Positions 25,495 to 32,317 of a stretch of 37,047 nucleotides of DNA are shown one piece after another. Position 1 is the first letter of the stretch; each line of letters starts with the position of its first letter. This DNA is from an archaeon 13_2_20CM_2_53_6 (GTDB taxonomy: Archaea; Thermoproteota; Bathyarchaeia; 40CM-2-53-6), in the NCBI GenBank assembly GCA_001915065.1, contig MNDT01000069.1:1-37047 (forward strand), given 5' to 3'. The notes under the pieces are model-generated. The model searched no databases and was not told where the DNA came from. It was given only the letters and a program-made list of their open reading frames with translations. Made by a program: the position numbers and the translations under genes.

Positions 25495-25806
25495 TTATCT
25501 AGTGATCCTTAGTGTTCGCATGCCCCAGACTCTTTCGACGGTGTAGAGTTTGACCTCGCTGATTATGAGGGGAGTCTTCATGGACCGCATGTTTTGAGGC
25601 GTGAACTCCATGTAGAAGGGTAGGCCGGGCGTGTTCGTGTAGAGTGCGCGGTCGACCATGTAGAGCCTGTTGAAGTCGCTGAGGCTGTTGCAGACGAGTG
25701 CTTTGATGCGAAGAACCTCCTCGCTCACAGTGTCCAACTGAACCTGATCTGTGTATCCGCAATCTAAGACGCGCAATTCGCCTGTAGGACCTTGGTTAAG
25801 CCTCAT
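25495..25806 (-). CDS. Hypothetical protein
   Basis: 103 aa from ATG 25806. It reads as a soluble beta-alpha protein (GELRVLDCGYTDQVQLDTVS, EEVLRIKALVCNSLSDFN, IISEVKLYTVERVWGM). No motif, signal or TM segment is recognised. Codon usage resembles the neighbouring genes. It is not clearly in an operon. Confidence 0.45.
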   Translation of the reverse strand: MRLNQGPTGELRVLDCGYTDQVQLDTVSEEVLRIKALVCNSLSDFNRLYMVDRALYTNTPGLPFYMEFTPQNMRSMKTPLIISEVKLYTVERVWGMRTLRITR

Positions 25807-25981
25807 GTCTCAACCAGCCGAGCCTTTGACTTCGCGCTGATCCTCGGTACTAGAATGTGCTTTCCAGCTTATAATCTGTATCGCTACACGCGTCCGACAA
25901 GTGGAGTATCCATCAGACACTAGCCGCCGTTGAAGGAACTTCACACCAAGCGCATCAGATCTGGTCAGTCTGTTTGTGTGC

Positions 25982-26506
25982 TCATTTGCTGAGCGAGGTC
26001 TTTCCAGGCTGATCGAACATGACGACATCAGTCGCCGACGGTGGAGGCGAGGCTCTGTGCATCTTGCGATAGCCGATGAATAGAAGGACTAGCCCAGTCG
26101 CCAGAATTGCTAGGCCTGTTCCGAGGAGGGCAGGGTTAGAACCGTCTAGGACCCAGGACACTTGAACATTCTGGACTTGATCTGTGAAGCTTGCTCCGTG
26201 CTCTAAGACCAGGTAGTAGTTGCCGGGTGAGAGAACCGAGGCGGAGAAGCTGCCGGTGCTTCCTGACGTGCTGAACATGCTGTCGGTAGTCTGGCCAGAC
26301 TGGTAGGCAGTCTGCTGCTGTTGGTTGAATATGTAAAGGGTGATAGAGTTTCCACTTGTTTCCGAAAAAGTTCCCGAGATCTTGCCTGCCTTGAGGATGT
26401 TAAAGGTAATTCGATAGTAGTGGTTCGCTCCTATATTGATGCTGGCGGCTTGGTCTCCCGAGACCGTGGTGGCTGGGAGGACGATGTAGAATCCGATTAT
26501 GAACAT
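25982..26506 (-). CDS. Membrane-anchored GOLD/PPC-like protein
   Basis: 174 aa from ATG 26506. The ectodomain is a beta sandwich (ANHYYRITFNILKAGKISGT, SITLYIFNQQQQTAY, SVLSPGNYYLVLEHGASF) followed by a TM helix (ALLGTGLAILATGLVLLFI) and a cytosolic tail. The true N-terminus is probably longer: in frame upstream are codons for KVFRALIALGGI, which complete a signal peptide, beginning at CTG 26543-26545. That CTG overlaps the TGA of the preceding gene (CTGA). No ATG, GTG or TTG exists there, so either a CTG start by translational coupling or the internal ATG is used. Confidence 0.7.
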   Translation of the reverse strand: MFIIGFYIVLPATTVSGDQAASINIGANHYYRITFNILKAGKISGTFSETSGNSITLYIFNQQQQTAYQSGQTTDSMFSTSGSTGSFSASVLSPGNYYLVLEHGASFTDQVQNVQVSWVLDGSNPALLGTGLAILATGLVLLFIGYRKMHRASPPPSATDVVMFDQPGKTSLSK

Positions 26507-26541
26507 GATTCCGCCCAGCGCGATGAGAGCTCTGAATACTT

Positions 26542-27081
26542 TCAGAGGCTAGCTCCAGCCATGACTGATTGAAAACGTGGCGGCGAGAGGGCGTTCTGGT
26601 AGACGTCCTGGACCTTCTTGGCGTAATCATAGTGAATCTGCTTCCTGCCTGCGCCCTCCTGCTTCCGCTGTTTCAGATGAACTCCCGGAGGGATAAGCTG
26701 GCCTTTCAGCTTCTTGCCCTTGCCTTGATCGGTCTGGTAGAGAAACTCCAGCCAGTAGACGGGGCCGATGAACCTCTTCTTCATTCGAATCCCCTGCAAG
26801 GATTCGTGAGAAATCGTCAGGTTCTTGCTGTCGATTGCAAGGGACTGGGGATCTGCTTGCGCATAATCGAAAGACCTGCTCTTCGCCGCGGCTCCGGCAA
26901 TAAGTGCGCCCGCGGCACCACCTAAAGCGCCGCCTATGCCGGCTTTGGACTCCTTCTCGAGCACCAGAATGGAACGTTTGTCAGTAACTAGAAGCGCGTA
27001 CTCCTTGGGGCCCCACTTTCCCTGGACGAACAGTCGAGGAATCAGTCCCACTTTACGCTCATTCGAAATCATGTTTAGCAC
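26542..27081 (-). CDS. PH-like/GRAM-like domain protein of unknown function
   Basis: 179 aa. Strands near the N-terminus (KVGLIPRLFVQGKWGPKEYA, LLVTDKRSILVLEKE) are followed by a Gly/Ala-rich insertion (GIGGALGGAAGALIAGAAAK) and further strands (LTISHESLQGIRMKKRF, YWLEFLYQTDQG). TDKRSILV is typical of PH/GRAM-like domains. The Gly/Ala insertion might associate with membrane. It overlaps the start region of the GOLD-like gene, suggesting a two-gene unit. Confidence 0.6.
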   Translation of the reverse strand: MLNMISNERKVGLIPRLFVQGKWGPKEYALLVTDKRSILVLEKESKAGIGGALGGAAGALIAGAAAKSRSFDYAQADPQSLAIDSKNLTISHESLQGIRMKKRFIGPVYWLEFLYQTDQGKGKKLKGQLIPPGVHLKQRKQEGAGRKQIHYDYAKKVQDVYQNALSPPRFQSVMAGASL

Positions 27082-27204
27082 AAGACCGTGGTTTCAAGCT
27101 ACTCCGAGCATCTATTTTTGTTTAGCTGAACCGGCTCGCTTCTCGGAACAAGGTTAGCACGAAATGTAGCCGGGAGCGACATTCTCCCTTCGAACAGAAG
27201 GTGG

Positions 27205-27365
27205 CGCCGCCGAGAGGGTTCGAACCTCTAGCCGCGCCTTTCTAGATGGCGCTCTGACCAACGGGTTGCTGCAGTGGATTTCTTTAACAGCTTCAGCCTC
27301 AGCTTTCGGCTGAGCCCGCTGCTCTACCACTGAGCTCGCGCCCTCCATTTCTGGAGAACGGCGGC
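27205..27365 (-). tRNA. tRNA-Phe (GAA) interrupted by four putative introns
   Basis: Removing four segments gives a complete 72-nt cloverleaf. Acceptor GCCGCCG (27365-27359) pairs with CGGCGGC (27212-27206); U8 is 27358, A9 27336. D-arm GCTC-AGTGGTA-GAGC is 27335-27321. Anticodon stem GCGGG/CCCGT encloses loop CTGAAGA with anticodon GAA at 27294-27292. T-arm is AGAGG-TTCGAAC-CCTCT. G73 is followed by an encoded CCA (27204-27202). Introns: 27357-27337 (21 nt), 27314-27297 (18 nt, one-base ambiguity), 27290-27267 (24 nt, canonical 37/38) and 27251-27226 (26 nt, inside the T-stem, ambiguous within AGAG). Three contain hairpins. GCUG containing G34 can pair with CAGC at the end of the canonical intron. 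Acceptor, GTAGCTCAG start and loop match archaeal tRNA-Phe; G73 instead of A is odd. A second GCCGCCG at 27384-27378 is an alternative 5' end. Confidence 0.75.
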
Positions 27366-27406
27366 CCGACGGACGGCCGGCGGCATTCGCAACCGAGCCA
27401 AGTTCG

Positions 27407-27417
27407 TTTATTAAAAG
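27407..27417 (-). promoter_or_regulatory. TATA box of tRNA-Phe
   Basis: CTTTTAATAAA on the minus strand lies ~28 bp before 27384 and ~47 bp before 27365. It sits between the pilin gene stop and the tRNA. Confidence 0.5.
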
Positions 27418-27431
27418 ATTGAAAAAGCGTC

Positions 27432-27968
27432 CTAGCGGGTGACGCTGAGAGAGAACTGAGTGTTCCTCGCGGAAACCAGAACTACGGTGTATACTTGTCC
27501 CTGGGAGAACGTGAAGGCTGTGCCGGTACTCGTGCAACTTGAACCGCATGCCGAAGAAATCAGAATGGTCGCATTCGCCCATCCGGTAGGCGAGAACGGC
27601 CCTGGTGCCGACGACCAGCTCGTCCTTGCGTACTGATTTCCTGAGTCATCTTTGACATAGTAGGAGGTCAGCGTGATCGGAGTGCTTCCCGTGTTTCTAA
27701 CGTACAGGTTAACGGCGCTGTTGCTCGAGGGAAAGGAGGCATACTCGAGGCTGATATTCTCCGTCGCCGTCTTAGGCGCGATCAGCAGGGCTCCGAACAG
27801 ACCGGTCGCGTAGGTGAAGACCATCACTGATGCTATTACGACAATGACGACCATCATAAGTGAGGCAATTATCGTGTCTATGCCCCGTGTGTTCTTGAGG
27901 AATCTCCGTTCTCGCAAGTTGCTTGCCCCTACCGTTCTCACTAGAGGGTGGGGAGACCCTTCGTTCAA
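27432..27968 (-). CDS. Archaeal type IV pilin / flagellin-like protein
   Basis: Up to 178 aa. A class III signal peptide precedes the filament helix: RFLKNTRG | IDTIIASLMMVVIVVIASVM, cleaved by prepilin peptidase after the Gly. The exported domain is beta-rich (NISLEYASFPSSNSAVNLYV, TPITLTSYYVKDDSGNQYA) with a Cys pair (SSACGSSCTSTGTAF). The frame starts at TTG 27968, but in-frame GTG 27941 or TTG 27917 would give the short leader usual for pilins; TTG 27917 yields MRERRFLKNTRG. No assembly ATPase or platform gene is in the window. The C-terminal domain is shared with the collagen-like protein. Confidence 0.88.
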   Translation of the reverse strand: MNEGSPHPLVRTVGASNLRERRFLKNTRGIDTIIASLMMVVIVVIASVMVFTYATGLFGALLIAPKTATENISLEYASFPSSNSAVNLYVRNTGSTPITLTSYYVKDDSGNQYARTSWSSAPGPFSPTGWANATILISSACGSSCTSTGTAFTFSQGQVYTVVLVSARNTQFSLSVTR

Positions 27969-28096
27969 GCTTGTATCGTTACCATGAGAGATTCTTCACG
28001 GTTACACTCAGCGACAACCCGTCTGACTCGACACTCATTTGTTCACCGATCATTCCGCCAAAGCATTAAAACTCGAATTGTTACGAATCTTGCTCG

Positions 28097-28201
28097 GGGC
28101 CCGTAGCTCAGCCAGGTTTCCTGATCAGGACTGAGAGAGCGGCAGGCTCATAAAAGGTCTAAGACACCTGACGGTCCCCGGTTCGAATCCGGGCGGGCCC
28201 A
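28097..28201 (+). tRNA. tRNA-Met (CAU, elongator type) with two introns
   Basis: Acceptor GGGCCCG/CGGGCCC, TA, D-stem GCTC/GAGC, anticodon stem GCAGG/CCTGA with loop CTCATAA (anticodon CAT), variable CGGTC, T-arm CCCGG-TTCGAAT-CCGGG and A73, followed by an encoded CCA to 28204. The canonical intron is ~13 nt (AAAGGTCTAAGAC). The D-loop is ~17 nt too long and contains the palindrome TCCTGATCAGGA, consistent with a second intron. Without both, the RNA is 75 nt and close to archaeal elongator tRNA-Met (CUCAUAACC loop). ATTAAAAC (~28064-28071) can serve as TATA box. Confidence 0.9.
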
Positions 28202-28222
28202 CCAACTTAGGGGAGTGAATCT

Positions 28223-28375
28223 CTAGCCTTCGGATGGGTGAGGGCTGCTTTCTTTGAGCGGTTCCTTGATGTGTTGTGCGAAGGCCTTGATCACGCCTCT
28301 AGTTTCCAGCTCGTCGCGTTCCTCTGGACTGCTGTAGATCGTGGCCTCTGAGCTTCCCGCTAGCGAGAGCTTCAC
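28223..28375 (-). CDS. 50-aa hypothetical protein
   Basis: GTG 28375 to TAG 28223. The protein begins KLSLAGSSEATIYSSPEERD and ends with an amphipathic helix (IKAFAQHIKEPLKESSPH). Composition and codon pattern look like a real soluble protein. A TATA-like GTGTATGT around plus 28400 would give a leaderless transcript. It ends 22 bp from the tRNA-Met 3' end, converging on it. I do not recognise the family; it may be the truncated end of a larger gene. Confidence 0.4.
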   Translation of the reverse strand: MKLSLAGSSEATIYSSPEERDELETRGVIKAFAQHIKEPLKESSPHPSEG

Positions 28376-28453
28376 CCTAGACGCGTGCTATGGTTCAGCG
28401 ACTCCGACATACACGATAGTCCTATTGGCAGAACCACAAGCCTAGACGGTCAA

Positions 28454-28462
28454 CCTTTATGG
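28454..28462 (+). promoter_or_regulatory. TATA box of the phosphoesterase gene
   Basis: CCTTTATGG centred ~33 bp before ATG 28491, giving a leader of under 10 nt. Confidence 0.45.
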
Positions 28463-28490
28463 CATAGCCCCAACCACCTCCAAAATACAA

Positions 28491-30506
28491 ATGCGCGCTC
28501 TTGCCATCTTCCTTGTCACACTTTCCGCCATGATATTCTCGGCAGGACTCATCCAGCCCACCCGCGCTGTCAGCAATCTCTTCAGCCACGTTGTGATCAT
28601 CGCAATGGAAAACCAATACTACAGTGATGTGATAGGCAATCCCAGAGCACCATTTATCAATTCGCTCGCGTCGCTCGGTAGTACCACTTCCAACTATCAT
28701 AGTTACGGTCAGGGAATCAATAGCACTAAGTGCTCGGCGGGATGTTACCAGGCGTTTACTGCCGGTCAGGTAATAGGCGCAAATGGATGGTGTCGAGGAG
28801 CCAACAGTCCATGCACAACTGCCGCGAATATCGCCGGGCAAATGCAATCAGCAGGGCTTCAAACCGCTATGTTCTGCGAAGACGCATGTATACGTGGCGC
28901 AGACCACTTCCCGTGGATAGGTTACACAAACACCTGGAATAGGTGTGTCTATGATACGGCGAACTATGGGAAATTTGACTGTAACGGTCAGACCGGAACT
29001 TCAGGCAACCTTCTCTTCAACAGCCAAAGTTCCAATAGCGGCGTATTCAACAACGTTACTTCGAATGCTGGCAACACCGCATTGACAGATTACCTCAACG
29101 GATCCAATCCTGCGCAGTTTATCTGGTTCACGCCATCCGACGCCCACAATATGCACTGGCCCGATAGCAATGTTACGCAGGGTGACAAGTATCTCAAAAG
29201 TCTGCTTGTCGGCACCGGATCGGTATCCAACCCGTCGCCCGGCACGGTCCTCTCAACAAATCTGTTCAGACAGTCCAGTACGTTCCTCTATCTCTGGTGG
29301 GATGAATACGATCCGTCGCCCAATGTCGAGTACGGTTCTATGATCAAGGCCGGCTACGTCTCAACCGGCGGCTATACGGAATATCATTCGCTTCACACTA
29401 TAGAAGAGAACTGGGCACTGCCTTACCTGACGAGTGTAGTCGCAGGCGATACTTCTATGACCGATCTTTTCAACCCTAGCGTCCCGCTGACGGTCATCTT
29501 CACAGACACTCCATCAAGTCCAATCGTAAACCAGAGCGTAGCATTCGCCAGTAGTGTAAGTGGCGGTATGGCACCGTATAGTTATTCATGGAGTTTCGGC
29601 GATGGTGAAACATCGGCGGCCGCCAATCCGACCCACACATACACATCGAACGGCACAAAGAATGTCCGGCTAATGATTACAGATGGCACAAGCCATCAGG
29701 CGAACCAGACTCAAATCATCAATGTGGCTCCTCCGGCGGACTTCACCCTTAGCGCAACGCCTATGCAGTCTGTTGACGCTGGGGCAGCCGCAAATTACAC
29801 CGTTACCTTGACTCCGGTGAACGGTTACACTGGAATCGTCAACTTGACAGTATCATCATCTCCAGTGGGACCTATGTGCTTCTTCACACCATCTTCACTA
29901 TCGCTGGCTCTTTCAAGAAATTCCATCATGTTATGTAGAGGCTCAGGAGGCCAATACAACATCACCATCGCAGCGACAAGCGGCTCCTTGACCCATTCCA
30001 TGTCTGTCACCTTGACTGTACGTGATTTCCGCATAACTGCAAGCCTCCTGTCGCTGACACTCTTACCAGGCGAGACTCGGAATACGAACATAACGCTGAC
30101 CAGCATTCAAGGACTGTCTGGAAACCTAACCGTTTCTTCAAGCTCATTTCCCGAAGGACTCGGGCTAGACCCTGCCTCTAAGATTATCAACCTAATGACA
30201 GGCGGTATCGCCTTCCTCAGCCTTGCCATCTTCTCGACGGGTTCAACAGCTCCGGGAAATTACAACGTGAACGTCACCGCTACATCGGGCACAGTTTCGC
30301 ACTTCGTCTTCGTTTCAATAACCGTAACTGACCCCAGCGTCGGTGGCACGACTATAGCAGTAGACAAGCTACGTCTATTGCTGCCCTACTTAACTCTACT
30401 AACACCAATAACAGCCTTCATCGGCCTTCTCGTAGGATTTGCCAGGAAGAAGGAGGCAACCAGGCAACAGCAAGAGAATACATGGTCGGAGCAAGCCTGT
30501 CAGTGA
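28491..30506 (+). CDS. Secreted phosphoesterase-family protein with PKD and Ig-like domains
   Basis: 671 aa. Signal peptide ~1-26; then a phosphoesterase (acid phosphatase/phospholipase C type, PF04185-like) domain to ~325 with the hallmark HVVIIAMENQYYSDV, APFINSLAS, FIWFTPSDAHNMHWPD, YLWWDEYDPSP and YHSLHTIEENWALPYL; a PKD domain at ~330-415 (YSWSFGDGETSAAANPTHTY); two Ig-like repeats of the kind found in the 905-aa protein; and a C-terminal TM helix (~640-658) with cytosolic tail. It would hydrolyse phosphate esters outside the cell, perhaps for phosphate acquisition. It lies directly after tRNA-Met in the putatively inserted region. Confidence 0.9.
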   Translation: MRALAIFLVTLSAMIFSAGLIQPTRAVSNLFSHVVIIAMENQYYSDVIGNPRAPFINSLASLGSTTSNYHSYGQGINSTKCSAGCYQAFTAGQVIGANGWCRGANSPCTTAANIAGQMQSAGLQTAMFCEDACIRGADHFPWIGYTNTWNRCVYDTANYGKFDCNGQTGTSGNLLFNSQSSNSGVFNNVTSNAGNTALTDYLNGSNPAQFIWFTPSDAHNMHWPDSNVTQGDKYLKSLLVGTGSVSNPSPGTVLSTNLFRQSSTFLYLWWDEYDPSPNVEYGSMIKAGYVSTGGYTEYHSLHTIEENWALPYLTSVVAGDTSMTDLFNPSVPLTVIFTDTPSSPIVNQSVAFASSVSGGMAPYSYSWSFGDGETSAAANPTHTYTSNGTKNVRLMITDGTSHQANQTQIINVAPPADFTLSATPMQSVDAGAAANYTVTLTPVNGYTGIVNLTVSSSPVGPMCFFTPSSLSLALSRNSIMLCRGSGGQYNITIAATSGSLTHSMSVTLTVRDFRITASLLSLTLLPGETRNTNITLTSIQGLSGNLTVSSSSFPEGLGLDPASKIINLMTGGIAFLSLAIFSTGSTAPGNYNVNVTATSGTVSHFVFVSITVTDPSVGGTTIAVDKLRLLLPYLTLLTPITAFIGLLVGFARKKEATRQQQENTWSEQACQ

Positions 30507-30774
30507 GAAGATCCCGCAAGGGCAGCATTGAGCGTGCGATCGTTCACAGGCCTCTGTCTCTTTCTGAAGTAGTGTCCTAGACGATTCATGATCGACTAGT
30601 TCTTGGGTGGGATCTAGTAATTTTCGAATCACAGGCACGACTTACAGACTCGAAGTTGTGATAATGTGCGTAGCCCTCTGGGATTGCGGTCGTACAGAAG
30701 TGCCCCACTGGCGATTCTAGCTGTCGCATTACTTTTTCCGAGTCATTTACAGACTGCTAATTAGCGTGTTTCCG
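30507..30774. other. Spacer
   Basis: No gene or repeat recognised between the phosphoesterase gene and the frameshifted Ig-like gene. The right part may contain the lost 5' end of that gene (open frame reading YRLLISVFP into the ATG). Confidence 0.4.
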
Positions 30775-31323
30775 ATGGACGAGAATGTCACGTTGACAAT
30801 GAGCACTCAACCCGATAACGGCGGAATTACTATGGCACTCGATCCCGCAATCCTGATCAAAAAACGATCTCAATATTCCCTTCGCCAAATTGACCATCGA
30901 CTGCAACAAGCCCGGCATGTATGCCATCAATGTCTTCGAATCTAACAACTACACAGTCGTGTTTCCCGTGAAGGTCAGCCCGAGAGCCGGCTTCACAGTG
31001 ACCGCAAGTCCTTCGTCGCTGAGTGATTGCGTTGGTACCTATCCCCTCAACTCAACCATAACGGTCCAGAGTGCGGGCAAGTTTGCAGGCACAGTTGACC
31101 TGATACTTACTATGTTTCCTAACGAGTCTTCCGAGCTTCAGTGTTGGCTTTCTTCCACACAAGTCACGATCTCGACCCCTGGGGGGCTGCGACATCGACG
31201 TTAACTTGCATACGCGGGAACACTCTTGGTGGCGGCTTCTTTGGGGTCGTCTCAGCCACCTCCGCACAGAATGTGGAGAAAACAGACACGACTTACCTCT
31301 TCATTAGACTTGAAGGTCCTTGA
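30775..31323 (+). pseudogene. Ig-like repeat protein gene with two compensating frameshifts
   Basis: Three collinear pieces read as one protein: DENVTLTMSTQPDNGGITMA from ATG 30775; after the AAAAAA run near 30860 a second frame, NDLNIPFAKLTIDCNKPGMY to TQVTISTPGG; after the GGGGGG run near 31182 the first frame again, ATSTLTCIRGN to LFIRLEGP, stop ~31323. Both shifts sit at homopolymers and cancel each other. The middle segment (AGFTVTASPSSLSDCVGTYP, SAGKFAGTVDLIL) is the Ig-like repeat seen in neighbouring surface proteins. There is no signal peptide or anchor, so the 5' end is probably lost too. It is a decaying gene, or has sequencing errors at homopolymers. Confidence 0.65.
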
Positions 31324-31338
31324 CTGACCCAGCCGCGG

Positions 31339-31357
31339 TACCGTACCGAGTACGGTA
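31339..31357. repeat. GTAC-rich palindrome 1
   Basis: TACCGTAC-CGA-GTACGGTA, perfect 8-bp arms around 3 bp. Confidence 0.6.
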
Positions 31358-31370
31358 ACGCCGATTTCCA

Positions 31371-31431
31371 CGCTCAAAATAGACGTCGGGGAAAGTACGG
31401 TACGTACTGTACCATTCGTCCAAAATGAGCG
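31371..31431. repeat. Broken inverted repeat enclosing palindrome 2
   Basis: Outer arms CGCTCA (31371-31376) and TGAGCG (31426-31431) plus inner arms GACG/CGTC bracket GTACGGTAC-GTACTGTAC (31395-31412), itself a palindrome with one mismatch and the same GTAC-(C/G)GTAC core as palindrome 1. It could be an operator pair, replication iteron, resolution site or tiny inverted-repeat element. Confidence 0.5.
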
Positions 31432-31727
31432 AATCGAGCCCGAAAGGTTGAGACTCTGGTGCGTCCGGGCGGCCCGCCTCTCCGATGGCCTAGCGGGTGA
31501 AGAAGATGAGCGCCAGGTGGATCTAAGCGCCACCAATGCGAACTGCACTTCCGGATTCACAATCTGACAATTGTAGGGATATACCGCCAGATCTGCGCAT
31601 TATGGTAGCCGGAGCAGTTCTTCGGCCCGAGGCTCGTGGAATCCGAGTGCGAGATTCTTCTTCGTTCGATAGTTGAAAAAGAGGGGGAGCAGCCCTTAAC
31701 TCCTGAGGCCCACTCCCCCCAGGGGTT

Positions 31728-31744
31728 GAATCCGGGCGGGCCCA
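31728..31744 (+). repeat. tRNA-Met 3'-end fragment, copy 2 (possible att scar)
   Basis: GAATCCGGGCGGGCCCA, 17 nt identical to positions 28185-28201 of tRNA-Met (T-arm plus acceptor). Upstream, CGGCCCGAGGCTC near 31626 vaguely recalls the tRNA 5' end, but no cloverleaf can be drawn. Confidence 0.55.
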
Positions 31745-32275
31745 TCAAAAAAAATTCAGCGAATCCTTCCTATCTAGATACCAAAGATTACTATCACTGG
31801 ATTGACAGAACGCGAGCTGCATCTCAATTAGCGGCCTATATTCTACCATCTTCTGGACGATCATTACGTGAAGTGTGGCACGACAATGTCGCTAGGGGTG
31901 GCATTGTTACCGCTTCAATCTGACTCAGAGAATATTCCGAGAATTATCCCTGGACACCGAGACTCCAGTCTGAGCAAAGGCGATGCTCTCCACCACGCAT
32001 TCCGCCAGTCGTAGGCGGTTCGACGCCAACCTGACAATATCCGCAGACACAGCCAGTGACACAACTTTGCGGCAAACTACACGCAGTTGTGAGTACCAAG
32101 AGACTGGGCAGCGGAACATGGTAAAAGACTAAACGACTAATTGAACTTGAAGTATGTCTAGACTATTTCCTTCTGTATGAGTTTTCCGTAACTTAGTTCA
32201 GGAACATATTTTCTCCCTCGCTTAAGAGAATGCTGTCCCCTGTGTGCGGTCGAGCGCCGAGGAGGGGCGCAGTGA

Positions 32276-32284
32276 GATAAATAC
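32276..32284 (+). promoter_or_regulatory. TATA box of the Hint-protein gene
   Basis: GATAAATAC is ~38 bp before GTG 32318. A purine-rich AGGAGGAAG (32294-32303) lies within the predicted start region. Confidence 0.5.
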
Positions 32285-32317
32285 CCAGCGAGTAGGAGGA
32301 AGAAAAAAATTCGATCA

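Larger units (their letters stand above)
31324..32317. other. Intergenic kilobase with palindromes and tRNA scar
   Basis: No convincing gene. It holds two GTAC-rich palindromes, a longer broken inverted repeat around the second, a tRNA-Met 3'-end fragment followed by an A-run, and the promoter of the Hint gene. Short frames on both strands (for example 31636-31923 plus) lack recognisable features. Confidence 0.55.

Noticed and set aside
27205-27346. Class II tRNA (Leu/Ser) with long variable arm GCGCC/GGCGC
   Set aside because: Its 5' end GGGCGCG does not pair with the 3' CGGCGGC, and the 31-nt variable region would be too long; the four-intron tRNA-Phe solution pairs every stem.
27154-27582. 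142-aa minus-strand ORF across the tRNA-Phe gene
   Set aside because: It runs through the tRNA and into another frame of the pilin gene; a shadow.
31636-31923. 95-aa ORF as integrase remnant
   Set aside because: It lacks the tyrosine recombinase R-H-R-Y pattern and runs through the tRNA fragment; no evidence of an integrase.
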